NCBI GenBank assembly: GCA_039986595.1
Contig: JBDWQJ010000009.1
Coordinates: 124,001-188,000, forward strand
From: Lentilitoribacter sp039986595
GTDB taxonomy: Bacteria; Pseudomonadota; Alphaproteobacteria; Rhizobiales; Rhizobiaceae
Length of the DNA stretch: 64,000 nt
Direction: 5' to 3'
A program made the position numbers and the translations under genes. The notes under the pieces were generated by a model. The model was not told the origin of the DNA. It did not search any database and saw only the letters and a program-made list of their open reading frames with translations. Shown here piece by piece: positions 1 to 8,659 of this stretch. How positions within the stretch are numbered: the stretch's first letter is position 1; each line of letters opens with the position of its first letter.

Positions 1-215
1 CACTCTCATGGATGTTATTTGTGCCATTTATCATTATGACGGCCTTTACCGTATTGAACTTATTTATTGGTGTTATCGTGGACGCCATGCAGCAAGAACA
101 CGAAGCAGAAGCGCGTGCAGAGCGCGAGACGATGATGAGTGAGAACGAACAGATGCTGATTGAAATTCGCGCTATGCGAAAAGAGCTGCAAGAAATAAAA
201 GCCAGCTTGAAATAA
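1..215 (+). CDS. C-terminal end of a voltage-gated sodium channel (NaChBac type), partial
   Basis: Only the last ~70 residues are in the window; the gene starts upstream of base 1 and the reading frame is open to the edge. The visible part is a hydrophobic helix containing FTVLNLFIGVIVDAMQ, which matches the pore-lining S6 helix of bacterial single-repeat voltage-gated sodium channels. It is followed by a charged coiled-coil tail (EHEAEARAERETMMSENEQM), which in that family assembles the tetramer. I infer an inner-membrane ion-transport protein. The methionine at base 12 lies inside the helix and is not the true start. Family assignment is good; ion selectivity cannot be judged because the pore loop lies outside. 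Confidence 0.75.
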   Translation, partial: LSWMLFVPFIIMTAFTVLNLFIGVIVDAMQQEHEAEARAERETMMSENEQMLIEIRAMRKELQEIKASLK

Positions 216-415
216 TCGTCACGTTTTATTTCCAATTTGTTGCATTGTAAATTTGTTGCGATGTTGCGAGGCTTTGCGGTAACATCACGTTGCGTATGAG
301 ATTCGTTTAAATCTCAATTTTTAATGATGTTACGCGTAGATTTTGGTGCTGAGAATTTTTGCAGGAAAACATCTCTGCATCACCAACTAAAAAGCGCGTT
401 GTAAAGGAAAATACC

Positions 416-649
416 ATGCCAATGGATGCAGGCGAAATTGAAAAATTGATCAAACAGGCATTGCCTGATGCGGCTGTAACTATTCGCGATCTTGCTGGTG
501 ATGGGGATCACTATGCAGCTGAAGTCGTGTCAGAAAGCTTTCGAGGTAAGACACGCGTTGCGCAACATAAGATGGTTTATGATGCGCTGCAGGGAAATAT
601 GGGCGGTGTATTACATGCACTTGCTTTACAAACGAGCGTGCCTGAATAG
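416..649 (+). CDS. bolA: BolA-family protein
   Basis: 77-residue protein of the BolA family (short BolA/YrbA-like form). These proteins pair with monothiol CGFS glutaredoxins to bind a bridging [2Fe-2S] cluster and take part in iron-sulfur handling. Recognisable features are the MDAGEIEKLIKQALPDA start, the GDGDHYAAEVVSESFRG core and the RVAQHKMVYDALQGNM helix with the conserved histidine. The ATG at 416 is preferred over an upstream TTG at 359 because AAAGGAAA lies just before it and the domain begins there. In many alphaproteobacteria bolA directly precedes grxD. Here grxD lies ~4.4 kb away at 5062, with accessory genes in between. Confidence 0.85.
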   Translation: MPMDAGEIEKLIKQALPDAAVTIRDLAGDGDHYAAEVVSESFRGKTRVAQHKMVYDALQGNMGGVLHALALQTSVPE

Positions 650-759
650 GTCATGAACTGGGACATAGCCTAATTTAATAAGAGCCTTAACGGCCACACC
701 ATATCGGGACCATGCTCAAACGGGAACACCTCTTTTAAGAGGTAAAGAAGAGTGGGAAT

Positions 760-1350
760 ATGGGCAAATACCGAATGAAACTTCGGTCGATAGTGTGTGC
801 GGCTGCGCTATTGGCATCAGGGGCAAATGTTGCATTATCACACAGTAACCAACCGAAAAGTGTAGCTCCAATAGATACTGGCGAGGCTTATAAAGTTGAC
901 GAGATATTGGCAAAACAAGCGCAAATAACCGTCAATAATGCATTTTTCTTCGTTAAAGTGAGCAGCCCAGATGGGCAATCAAAAACAGTCATCACCAATA
1001 ATGTACCCTATGTGCCAAAGCATGTGTGCTACGGCTGGATTGTGCATTTAGACGGGGATGATCGGCTCGTAAAATTTACCGAGATATACACATCTTCCTC
1101 AGCTCCGGAGATCTGGTCTGGTGAGGACAACCCTTATGGTGCGCAGGAAACCTCTGCAGACCGAAAATCAACCCGAACAGAGAAGTTTATCACCACCTAT
1201 AAGGGCTGGATTGAAAATTCATGGTGCGTTGACGAGGGTGATCCGCTTGGCGCGCACAAGATGGAAGTACATGTGGATGGTCAACACGTTAAAACCTTTG
1301 ATTTTCAAATGGTTGAAAAAGAACTGTTCCAAGTTGTGGATATGCAGTAA
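760..1350 (+). CDS. Secreted protein of unknown function
   Basis: 196 residues, not recognised as a named family. It begins with a basic stretch and a hydrophobic segment (SIVCAAALLASGANVALS), consistent with a Sec signal peptide cleaved near residue 28, so a periplasmic or exported protein is inferred. Two cysteines (VCYGWIV and SWCVDEG) sit in a layout loosely reminiscent of IalB-like invasion-associated proteins, but this is weak. ATG at 760 is used; another ATG at 775 would give a more typical signal-peptide length. It lies in the block separating bolA from grxD and converges on the 46-residue gene at 1392-1532. Confidence 0.6.
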   Translation: MGKYRMKLRSIVCAAALLASGANVALSHSNQPKSVAPIDTGEAYKVDEILAKQAQITVNNAFFFVKVSSPDGQSKTVITNNVPYVPKHVCYGWIVHLDGDDRLVKFTEIYTSSSAPEIWSGEDNPYGAQETSADRKSTRTEKFITTYKGWIENSWCVDEGDPLGAHKMEVHVDGQHVKTFDFQMVEKELFQVVDMQ

Positions 1351-1391
1351 AGATCTAATCTGAACTGCATTCCGTGCTAGAGACCGATAGA

Positions 1392-1532
1392 CTAATGACA
1401 GTGGTAGGTGTTGTCTTTACGCTTATTATGGCACCCTTCGCTATTGGTGCGACCACCATGTGCATTTGCAGCGGTCATGGCAAATATTGATGTTAAAAAT
1501 GCGATGACCATAAGCGATGAAATAGTTTTCAT
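1392..1532 (-). CDS. 46-residue secreted YHYH-type mini-protein
   Basis: A short gene on the minus strand that is easily missed. It encodes a basic start, a hydrophobic signal peptide ending in TAANA, and a mature tail of about 22 residues with the motif HGG...GCHNKRKDNTYHCH. The G-C-H-x-N-[KR]-x(4,6)-Y-H-C-H pattern matches tiny secreted 'YHYH-motif' proteins found in many proteobacteria and phages, also seen as a C-terminal module beside nucleases. The two CH pairs could bind a metal; this is inference. A GGGGTA element precedes the ATG as a weak ribosome-binding site. Cellular role is unknown. Confidence 0.65.
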   Translation of the reverse strand: MKTISSLMVIAFLTSIFAMTAANAHGGRTNSEGCHNKRKDNTYHCH

Positions 1533-1769
1533 AAAATTACCCCAGTGAACGTTACACTAAAACTTAGCTATATCCATACGATGTGGCTACAAACTTGCCA
1601 CACTGTAAAGTTGTTTAATTTCATAACTAAATTGCAAATTGGCCTCTCACCCATACGTGACAATTCGTGAATGGTGCGACATTGCGCTGGCAGATAAGTT
1701 ACCGATGTTGAATACCGACTGAAATTTAAATTCACCACAAATAGAAATTTAAAACACACGGATAAAAAC

Positions 1770-2228
1770 ATGATCAAAACACTTCTCGCAAGCGCGATTA
1801 TTATGGGAACAACAATGACAGCAAACGCAATGGACAAAGTTTCAGACTCTTGGCTGATAAAAGAAAGTCAGCATGATGTAGCAACAACAACCGACAAGCT
1901 TGTTCAGGCTATTGAAGGAGCAGGCGCAACTCTCTTTGCTGTCGTCGACCATGCCGCCGGCGCGCGCAATGTTGGCCTTGAAATGGATCCGGCCACTCTT
2001 GTGATTTTCGGCAATCCCAATCTTGGCACACCATTGATGAAAGCAAACCCGAAAGCTGGGCTTGATCTTCCTATTCGCGTTCTCATCTGGCGTGAAAATG
2101 GTAAAACGCAGCTTGGTGCATTATCACCAGATACTTTTAAAGAGCGCTATGCATTAGAAGGTGTTGAAGGGCCACTCGGCAAGATGAATGGCGCATTGAA
2201 CACGCTCATGAAAAAAGCTGCTGAATAG
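1770..2228 (+). CDS. DUF302-domain secreted protein
   Basis: 152 residues: signal peptide (residues 1-20, ending TANA) followed by a DUF302 domain over roughly residues 33-150. Typical DUF302 elements are the leading 'AxTxDKLxxAIEGAGATLFAVVDHAAGA' region, the VIFGNPNLGTPLM segment and the DLPIRVLIWRENGKTQL strand. DUF302 proteins are small alpha/beta domains of unknown biochemical role, often periplasmic. It lies downstream of the YHYH gene in opposite orientation, so it is probably transcribed alone. Family assignment is confident; function is not known. Confidence 0.8.
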   Translation: MIKTLLASAIIMGTTMTANAMDKVSDSWLIKESQHDVATTTDKLVQAIEGAGATLFAVVDHAAGARNVGLEMDPATLVIFGNPNLGTPLMKANPKAGLDLPIRVLIWRENGKTQLGALSPDTFKERYALEGVEGPLGKMNGALNTLMKKAAE

Positions 2229-2337
2229 ATTTTTCTTAAGATTGGGACAAAAACCGACCTATTTGACCCATATCAAGGCATGATCGCATCCATTTTGTCA
2301 AAATGCCTCCAATTTCAAACGGGAATTGGAGAGTTTC

Positions 2338-2814
2338 ATGTTAAATGACGCATTAACGCCACCATCTCTGACATTGCGCATTGGGCTGGGTAAGCTCATC
2401 GGATTTGGTATCGGTATTTTGGGATTTATACTTTTTCCCTATATCGCGCCTGAAAGCTCAATGATGCTGCGGTTTGGATTACTATTATGGTACACAACCA
2501 TCGGAGCAATCATTGGGGTTTTTGGTGTATACACGCATCATCCTGTGCATAATCTGCCCCTGCCCTGGTGGATCAGAGCTCCCATTATTGGAGGATGGAT
2601 GAACTTTGTACTTGTCCTTTTTGCTTATGATCAATTTGCATACCTCATGCAAGCAATAACAGTTTGGGGGTCAACTTTGGGAATGGGAACCCTCATCTCA
2701 CCATTTTGGTTTATTGGCGAAGGCGCGCTAATTGGATTATTGATGGGTTGGGTTTGCACACGCTTTGGCGGAGAAGGTCGTTCACTTCTTGGTAAAAACA
2801 AACAAACTGATTAA
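2338..2814 (+). CDS. Integral membrane protein of unknown function
   Basis: 158 residues with about four hydrophobic helices: around residues 18-38, 45-67, 85-105 and 125-145. Between helices two and three is the polar stretch YTHHPVHNLPLPWW, which carries the only histidines and may face one membrane side. ATG at 2338 is chosen because TTGGAGAG immediately upstream is a good Shine-Dalgarno sequence; the in-frame TTG at 2326 lies inside that sequence. I do not recognise the family. It lies in the accessory block between bolA and grxD with no obvious operon partner. Confidence 0.65.
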   Translation: MLNDALTPPSLTLRIGLGKLIGFGIGILGFILFPYIAPESSMMLRFGLLLWYTTIGAIIGVFGVYTHHPVHNLPLPWWIRAPIIGGWMNFVLVLFAYDQFAYLMQAITVWGSTLGMGTLISPFWFIGEGALIGLLMGWVCTRFGGEGRSLLGKNKQTD

Positions 2815-3023
2815 ATTTTGAAATGTTCTATATATTGTGCATTTCACCAAAAAACTGTGTACATATATGTATATGTATTAGTTTTAATACCCAATTTTTT
2901 ACATTTTCTTTGACATGAGCAACTTAGTTCTGGCATGCTTTAGAGAGTTATTTCGATTTCTACGATTTTGATTGGGGCATGACGCCCAAATTCAATGAAA
3001 ATAACTGGGCAGGCTGGTTTTAA

Positions 3024-4220
3024 ATGAATTATGATGGACGAAACGCAAGAGAGCTTGGTTTGTTGGAGAGGCTGGAAGAAGATTCTTTTAGCCACCTGAC
3101 TGAACTCGCTTCCAATGTGTTAAATACCCCTGTCGCTCTAATTTCCATTATCGACAATATTAACAATAGGCAATTTTTCACCAGTATGCACGGGCTGCAA
3201 GACCCGTGGTCTTCGCGCGGAGAAACACCTCTTAGTCATTCGTTTTGCAAGTATGTTGCAATAGATGATGAGCCTTTGATTGTTGAAAATTCACTTACGG
3301 ATAAACGCGTGAGAGATAATCCGGCAGTGAAAGACTTAAACGTCAAGGCATATTTGGGTGTGCCGGTTCATGATCTTCATGATCGGGCCATAGGTGCATT
3401 ATGTGCTATTGATACCTCCCCACGCAAATGGAGCGATGACGACATTAACACGATGACCAAACTTGGAAAATGCGTGGATGATGCAATTCGGCTAAGATCT
3501 GCACTTAAATCCAGCGAAGAGGTTCGCGAAGAGCAAGCTGACTTTACCTATGCAATGTCACACGACATCAAAGCACCAATATTTACATTAAAAACTCTGC
3601 TGACCGAACTTGGCCCGTTATTTGAAGACAAAAACGCTGCTGACCATTCTTTATTTTTGCAAAAAGCACTGCAAACAACGCAAAGGATGGAACAAAAGAC
3701 TGCAGATATCTTACAATATGCATATATGGGGCGCGACAGAAATCAGGTAGAAGACGTCGATCTAAACGACATAGCCTCTGTCGTTTTAGAAGACTTATCC
3801 GGCCTTGTTACCAAAACAAATGCTGTTATCGATCTCGATACTTTACCTGTTATTTATGCCAACAAAAAATATATGCGGCTGCTGTTCCAAAATCTTTTGA
3901 CAAATGCGCTCAAATTTCAACCGCATGGTCAGCGACCTAAAATTTCAATTTGCTCCACCAATGATGTTTATGAAGATGTCATAAAAATATCTGACAACGG
4001 TATAGGTGTTGATGAGAAATATCAGGATCAGATATTTAAACTATTTGGCCGCCTGCATACGCATAAGGACTTCCCAGGAACAGGTCTTGGTTTGGCCTTA
4101 AGTGCCAAAATCGTTAGCTATATGAACGGTGAGATATCCATCCAATCAAAACTCGGCGAAGGTACAACATTCTCGGTGACACTTCCAAAACACCATTTAA
4201 CCACTGCAATACAATCATGA
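3024..4220 (+). CDS. GAF-domain sensor histidine kinase
   Basis: 398 residues without membrane segments, so a cytosolic sensor. Residues ~20-160 form a GAF domain (VALISIIDNINNRQFF ... LGVPVHDLHDRAIGALCAID), which in related kinases binds small ligands or chromophores. A HisKA-type dimerisation region follows, with the phospho-acceptor histidine at ~H180 (YAMSHDIKAPI). The HATPase domain shows N-box NLLTNALKF, G1 DNGIGVD and G2 GTGLGLALS. Its end overlaps the next response-regulator gene by ATGA, so the two are translationally coupled and surely a pair. The GAF lacks the cysteine pattern I would need to call it a bilin photoreceptor. Confidence 0.88.
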   Translation: MNYDGRNARELGLLERLEEDSFSHLTELASNVLNTPVALISIIDNINNRQFFTSMHGLQDPWSSRGETPLSHSFCKYVAIDDEPLIVENSLTDKRVRDNPAVKDLNVKAYLGVPVHDLHDRAIGALCAIDTSPRKWSDDDINTMTKLGKCVDDAIRLRSALKSSEEVREEQADFTYAMSHDIKAPIFTLKTLLTELGPLFEDKNAADHSLFLQKALQTTQRMEQKTADILQYAYMGRDRNQVEDVDLNDIASVVLEDLSGLVTKTNAVIDLDTLPVIYANKKYMRLLFQNLLTNALKFQPHGQRPKISICSTNDVYEDVIKISDNGIGVDEKYQDQIFKLFGRLHTHKDFPGTGLGLALSAKIVSYMNGEISIQSKLGEGTTFSVTLPKHHLTTAIQS

Positions 4221-4606
4221 AGACAGTCCTCCTCATTGATGATGATGAAATGGACCATTTTTTCTTTAAACGGTTGGTTTCAAAATCACCGGTCATTGAG
4301 GATGTTATTTGTTTTCAATATGCAGATGAGGCTTTGGATTTTCTCGCAAAAGATAATCGTCCAGCTATAAGTGTTATTTTTCTGGACATAAATATGCCTC
4401 GTATGAACGGATTTGAGTTTTTAGAAGAAGCTCAAAGGCTCTTACCAGACAGTTTTGAACAGAAGGCTGTGGTGGTGATGGTCACGTCCTCCCTCGCCCC
4501 AGAAGACCAAGAGCAAGCTGCAAAATTTGACGTTATCAAGGCTTATTTGAACAAACCTTTGGATGCGGAAACATTGGCCAAAGTGGTTGAAGATGCTTCA
4601 AGTTAA
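4217..4606 (+). CDS. Single-domain response regulator (CheY-like)
   Basis: 129 residues consisting only of a receiver domain. The acidic triad D8-D10 (LLIDDDEMD), phospho-acceptor D57 (VIFLDINMP) and the lysine at ~K113 (AYLNKPLD) are all present, so it should be phosphorylatable. It starts within the stop of the GAF kinase (ATGA overlap), so it is the likely partner. With no output domain it probably acts by protein contact or as a phosphorelay intermediate, as in Rcp1-like regulators that pair with GAF kinases. A strong intrinsic terminator follows. Confidence 0.88.
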   Translation: MKTVLLIDDDEMDHFFFKRLVSKSPVIEDVICFQYADEALDFLAKDNRPAISVIFLDINMPRMNGFEFLEEAQRLLPDSFEQKAVVVMVTSSLAPEDQEQAAKFDVIKAYLNKPLDAETLAKVVEDASS

Positions 4607-4640
4607 AAGTTACTTATTGCAAAAATAACCGTCATAAAAA

Positions 4641-4667
4641 AAAGCCACTCTAACAAAGAGTGGCTTT
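4641..4667 (+). terminator. Rho-independent terminator after the kinase/regulator pair
   Basis: Perfect 10-bp inverted repeat AAAGCCACTC / GAGTGGCTTT with a 7-base loop, 34 bases after the response-regulator stop. The A-rich side also gives a U-run on the minus strand, so it may work in both directions. Confidence 0.8.
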
Positions 4668-4757
4668 CTCGCATTTTGGCTCCGGAAGAGGTCTCGTTGT
4701 TATTTGATCTTTCGCTCGAACGATCAAACCAAACAAGCATCCGGTTCAAAAGTTACT

Positions 4758-4826
4758 TTATGAAGACTGCCCCATAAAACCACCATTAAACAAAGACCCA
4801 ACCTTACCTGTTAAAATGCTCGACAT
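4758..4826 (-). CDS. Candidate 22-residue small protein
   Basis: A very short minus-strand frame in the 450-bp gap between the response regulator and grxD. It is included because its start is preceded by a near-perfect Shine-Dalgarno sequence (AAAGGAGGTGG) with 7-base spacing, the strongest such site I saw in the window. The peptide begins MSSILTGKVGSLFNGGF and ends after 22 codons. No family is recognised. A chance match is possible; conservation in related genomes would decide. The rest of the 4668-5061 gap shows nothing else. Confidence 0.35.
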   Translation of the reverse strand: MSSILTGKVGSLFNGGFMGQSS

Positions 4827-5061
4827 TGGACCACCTCCTTTCAATACGTTAAAGATGGGTTGAGTGTGACCGAGAAAATTGATTCTGACAATCGTTAAAT
4901 TGGAAAACATTTTTTCTCTATTCTTTCCCTTTTTAAAACTAATTGATTGATGTGCTCGTTAAACGATTATTCAGGACAATTCAGCAAAACTTGCGACTTG
5001 AAAACTGGAAATAAAAAGCTCATATATAGCGAAAGATAAATACTCCTTGAAGGATAGCACT

Positions 5062-5400
5062 ATGGCTGGCATTGCAGACCTAATTGATAATGAAGTTAAA
5101 ACGAATGATGTTGTTGTCTTTATGAAAGGCACGCCAGACTTTCCGCAATGCGGATTTTCAGGTCAGGTCGTTCAGATCATGAACTATTTGGGTGTTCCTT
5201 ATAAAGGTATAAATGTTCTTGCTGATGATGAGCTTCGCCAAGGCATTAAAGATTATTCCAACTGGCCAACAATCCCTCAGCTTTACGTTAAAGGCGAATT
5301 TTTGGGCGGTTGCGATATCATCCGTGAGATGTTCCAAAGTCAGGAACTGCAAGAGCACCTTGAGCAAAATGGGCTTGAGCTCAATATCGCAGCAAGTTAA
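5062..5400 (+). CDS. grxD: Monothiol CGFS glutaredoxin Grx4/GrxD
   Basis: 112 residues, single glutaredoxin domain with the active site CGFS (cysteine ~30, PQCGFSGQ) and the glutathione-contacting WPTIPQLYVKGEFLGGCDI segment. CGFS glutaredoxins bind and transfer [2Fe-2S] clusters, often as a heterodimer with BolA; a BolA gene lies at 416-649. ATG at 5062 is selected because GAAGGA lies 8 bases before it, rather than the upstream TTG at 5047 inside that sequence. An intrinsic terminator follows at 5443. Confidence 0.93.
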   Translation: MAGIADLIDNEVKTNDVVVFMKGTPDFPQCGFSGQVVQIMNYLGVPYKGINVLADDELRQGIKDYSNWPTIPQLYVKGEFLGGCDIIREMFQSQELQEHLEQNGLELNIAAS

Positions 5401-5442
5401 GCTGCAATATATTCAGGTTTAAATACCTGCGATTATGATTCT

Positions 5443-5467
5443 AAAGAGGCGCTTAAGTGCCTCTTTT
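5443..5467 (+). terminator. Rho-independent terminator after grxD
   Basis: AAAGAGGC / GCCTCTTT inverted repeat with an 8-base loop, followed by a run of T. It lies 42 bases after the grxD stop and before the next transporter gene. Confidence 0.75.
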
Positions 5468-5500
5468 TATTTTGGTATCACGCATTATTGAAAGCCTGAC

Positions 5501-6760
5501 ATGACAAAAGAATCAATTGAAAACCAAACTTCCAGCACAAAAGCCAGCACGCTTTCAGGTGCACAGAGAGCCGGCTTTTCGGAGCTTGCATTCACTATCT
5601 TCATCGCAGCAACTGTTTCTATCATTGCCTTTTCAGTTGATATCATGCTGCCCGCACTTTTAGATATTGGCAATGAATATCAACTAACCGATCCAAATGA
5701 CGCGCAGCTTGTTATTGTCGCTTTCATCTTTTCGCTTGGTGTGTCTCAATTGTTTTTTGGCCCTCTGACTGATGCGTTCGGGCGGCGGATTATCCTCACA
5801 TTGGCATTGCTTTCATTTGCACTGACATCAGTTGCTGCATTGTTTGCACCCAATTTTGCGACACTTTTATTTGTTCGGGTTCTAGCCGGCGCCTCAGCAG
5901 GTGCCGCTAGAACAGCTGCACAAGCGATTGTACGTGACTGCTATTCTGGAAATGATATGGCACGGGTGATGAGCAATGTCATGGCAGTATTTATGGTCGC
6001 ACCATTGATTGCACCTGCGATTGGTCAATACATTATTTATATTGCAAACTGGCACTGGATCTTTTTGTTCTTGGGCGCTGGCGGATCTTTAACCTACTTT
6101 ATCGCCTTTATTCGTTTAAAAGAAACGCAAAACGTCGAAGACCGTATGTCATTGTCTATTGCGCATGTTGTTGAGGCGTTTCGCGAGAGCTTACGATATC
6201 GCCGGCCTGTCGGCTATTGCATCGTCGCAATTGCTTTTTCGGGCGCATTATTCACTTATGTCGTGACAATTGCACAGGTCTTTGGCGAGTTGTACGGAAT
6301 GGGTAGCAATTTCATCTATGCCTTTATGATAGCAGCTGCATCAATGGCGATCAGTAGCGTCATCAATGGGCGAATTGTGAAAAACACACCATTGCGTAAG
6401 ATTGTTCATTTTTCGATTTTGGTATTCCTTGCGGTGACCGTGATTTTCTTCATTGCGGCCAACTTTGCCACAGTGCCATTTGCACTGATGTTGTTTGTCA
6501 CCATCATGACGATGTTACTGTTTGGTTTTGTCGTTGCCAATACAACCGCGATTGCGCTGGAACCGTTAGGTCATATTGCTGGTACTGCATCATCTGTCTT
6601 AAACACAATGTCAGTGAGTTTTGGAGCGCTTATTGGAGGCGTGTTGGGGCAATTATACGATGGTACAATTATCCCGATGGCGAACGGCTACCTTATTTTA
6701 GGTATCGTCAGTTTAATCGCAGCATTATGGGCTGAGCGTTGGAGAATGACTTTAAAATAG
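5501..6760 (+). CDS. Bcr/CflA-family MFS drug exporter
   Basis: 419 residues with about twelve hydrophobic helices. The MFS signature between helices 2 and 3 is present (GPLTDAFGRRIILTLALL), as is the VRVLAGASAGAARTAAQAIVRD helix characteristic of the Bcr/CflA subgroup, which exports bicyclomycin, chloramphenicol or similar hydrophobic compounds by proton antiport. A longer than usual N-terminal cytosolic tail of ~25 residues precedes helix 1. It converges on the minus-strand phosphatase gene. Substrate cannot be told from sequence. Confidence 0.85.
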   Translation: MTKESIENQTSSTKASTLSGAQRAGFSELAFTIFIAATVSIIAFSVDIMLPALLDIGNEYQLTDPNDAQLVIVAFIFSLGVSQLFFGPLTDAFGRRIILTLALLSFALTSVAALFAPNFATLLFVRVLAGASAGAARTAAQAIVRDCYSGNDMARVMSNVMAVFMVAPLIAPAIGQYIIYIANWHWIFLFLGAGGSLTYFIAFIRLKETQNVEDRMSLSIAHVVEAFRESLRYRRPVGYCIVAIAFSGALFTYVVTIAQVFGELYGMGSNFIYAFMIAAASMAISSVINGRIVKNTPLRKIVHFSILVFLAVTVIFFIAANFATVPFALMLFVTIMTMLLFGFVVANTTAIALEPLGHIAGTASSVLNTMSVSFGALIGGVLGQLYDGTIIPMANGYLILGIVSLIAALWAERWRMTLK

Positions 6761-6770
6761 TCGTAATAGC

Positions 6771-7595
6771 TTAGCGCCACAGCTCGTATCGCAATTCATC
6801 CCACATTTCTTTATTTGGTGCGTGGATAAGTCCACCATCGATGGTTTGAGGCATATATTGGCTGCCATCAAAGCGCGCTGAATACCCTCCAGCTTCTTGA
6901 TGGATAAGCGTACCGCCCAAATGGTCCCAAGGCATCATTTTGCTATAAAGGACGAAATGTGCGCGCGCTGTTGCTAGAATACGATAATCATGCGCGGCAC
7001 AGCGGTAGCCGAAGAAATTTAAGCTGCGCGCCTGATTTGAAAGCAGTCTTACGCGCATTTCATGAGGCAAGCCTGTCCAAGAAATCGAACCTGTCGCCTG
7101 ATCAAAACTCACTGGTTCTGATACCTGTAAACGAACCTCTTTGCCATCGGCCTGGCGATAAAAACCGCCCTCACCCTTGCGGGCATAAATCGTATCACTC
7201 ATCACCGGATCATGGATGATTGCACCGATCGTTTCGCTGTTTTTGACGATGGCGAGCATGGTTCCAAAAATCGGCGCACCACTTGCAAAATTAAATGTGC
7301 CATCAATTGGGTCGATGACAAATGAAACACCTTCCCATTTGTGGTTTTTTAAAACATTTGCATCTTCACTGACGGATTCTTCACCAAACACAATCGCATC
7401 AGGAAACTTTGCGCGAAGTTCTTTTGTTAAAAACTTTTCCGCCGCCACATCAGCAATCGTTACAAGATCGGATGCATTGGTTTTTGCTTCAATATCATTT
7501 CCATCTAATCGTCGGAAATGCGGCATGATTTCTTGAAAGCCACATAGTGATATGAGGGAAATAAGATCGTCAAAGTCTTTGTCAGTTAAAGTCAT
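6771..7595 (-). CDS. Inositol-monophosphatase-family phosphatase
   Basis: 274 residues of the lithium-sensitive, Mg2+-dependent phosphatase superfamily (inositol monophosphatase/CysQ/histidinol-phosphatase-like). Metal-binding motifs are visible: the GEES acidic loop (residues ~70), DPIDGTFNFASG and, near the end, MPWDHLGGTLI. Its ATG overlaps the ttcA stop as TAATG, so it is coupled to ttcA. The exact substrate (inositol-1-phosphate, PAP, histidinol phosphate or another) cannot be set from sequence; no suhB symbol is given because the N-terminal half is divergent. Confidence 0.82.
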   Translation of the reverse strand: MTLTDKDFDDLISLISLCGFQEIMPHFRRLDGNDIEAKTNASDLVTIADVAAEKFLTKELRAKFPDAIVFGEESVSEDANVLKNHKWEGVSFVIDPIDGTFNFASGAPIFGTMLAIVKNSETIGAIIHDPVMSDTIYARKGEGGFYRQADGKEVRLQVSEPVSFDQATGSISWTGLPHEMRVRLLSNQARSLNFFGYRCAAHDYRILATARAHFVLYSKMMPWDHLGGTLIHQEAGGYSARFDGSQYMPQTIDGGLIHAPNKEMWDELRYELWR

Positions 7596-8506
7596 TATGC
7601 ATCTTTCTCGTCAACATCGATATTGGCAAAATCAAATAGCTTATTATCAAGCATATGTGACGGCCTGATGTTACCCAGCGCTTTAATCATGCGATCTTTA
7701 CGACCTGGCATCTTGGTTTCAATATCGTTGATCATCTGCTTCATGACATTGCGCTGCAAGCCATCTTGTGAACCACATAAGTCACACGGGATGATCGGAA
7801 ACTCCAGCGCGTGCGCAAACTTCTCCAAATCATCTTCGGCGCAATAAACCAATGGACGCATAACCATGACGTCACCTTCGTCATTGATCAGTTTTGGCGA
7901 CATAGATGCCATGCGCGCACCATGGAAGAAATTTAAGAAAAATGTCTCCAGCAAATCCTCACGATGATGACCAAGGATCAATGCATCGCACCCCTCTTCT
8001 CGAGCAACACGATATAAGTGGCCGCGACGTAGGCGTGAGCAAAGCGCACAATAGGTCGAGTTCTCTGAAATCTTATCGGTCACAACGGAATAAGTATCTT
8101 GATATTCAATGCGATGTGCGATGTTGTGCTTGTTCAAGAAATCCGGCAGGATATGCTTGGGGAAATTCGGTTGCCCTTGATCTAAATTACATGCTAACAG
8201 ATCAACATTTAATAATCCGCGCCATTGCAGCTCCATCAAAATCGCTAAAAGACCGTAGGAATCTTTACCACCGGAAAGCCCAACAAGCCAACGTGGGCGC
8301 CTACCGTTAGCCGTTTCTTCCGGTGTCGGCAACATTGAAAACTCATCAAGCGCTTGGCGTGTATTGCGGATCAAACGTTTACGTAGCTTTTTAAAACTCA
8401 AGCTGCTTGGCGCATTTGCAAATAACGATAATTCGTCTTTTGCTGAACTTTGCTCATCAACCGCGTCTTGTTCTGAAATTTCTGGGATCACGTTCATTGG
8501 ACACAT
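7595..8506 (-). CDS. ttcA: tRNA 2-thiocytidine(32) synthetase TtcA
   Basis: 303 residues. The N-type ATP pyrophosphatase P-loop SGGKDS is at ~residue 79, and the two CxxC pairs typical of TtcA are present (TYCALCSRLRRG and IPCDLCGSQDGLQR), which hold a [4Fe-4S] cluster in the family. TtcA thiolates cytidine 32 of certain tRNAs. An alternative start 9 bases downstream (MNVIPEIS) cannot be excluded. The N-terminal ~40 residues are an acidic extension. The downstream phosphatase gene is coupled through TAATG. Confidence 0.92.
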   Translation of the reverse strand: MCPMNVIPEISEQDAVDEQSSAKDELSLFANAPSSLSFKKLRKRLIRNTRQALDEFSMLPTPEETANGRRPRWLVGLSGGKDSYGLLAILMELQWRGLLNVDLLACNLDQGQPNFPKHILPDFLNKHNIAHRIEYQDTYSVVTDKISENSTYCALCSRLRRGHLYRVAREEGCDALILGHHREDLLETFFLNFFHGARMASMSPKLINDEGDVMVMRPLVYCAEDDLEKFAHALEFPIIPCDLCGSQDGLQRNVMKQMINDIETKMPGRKDRMIKALGNIRPSHMLDNKLFDFANIDVDEKDA

Positions 8507-8596
8507 CTTTTCGATATCAGGTTATCGTGGTTTTAGCGTTTGATCGATCAAATAACAATCAGCAATATCGCAACTTAATTTTGTACGATCATAAAA

Positions 8597-8628
8597 AAAG
8601 CCCCACACTCGAGCGAGCATAGGGCTTT
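8597..8628 (-). terminator. Rho-independent terminator after rpsD
   Basis: AAAGCCC / GGGCTTT stem with an inner CTCG/CGAG helix. Read on the minus strand it ends in CTTTTTTTAT. It lies 32 bases past the rpsD stop and before the ttcA start, separating the two transcripts. Confidence 0.75.
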
Positions 8629-8659
8629 AAAAATTCAGATCTTTCTTTGTCAGAAAGAA

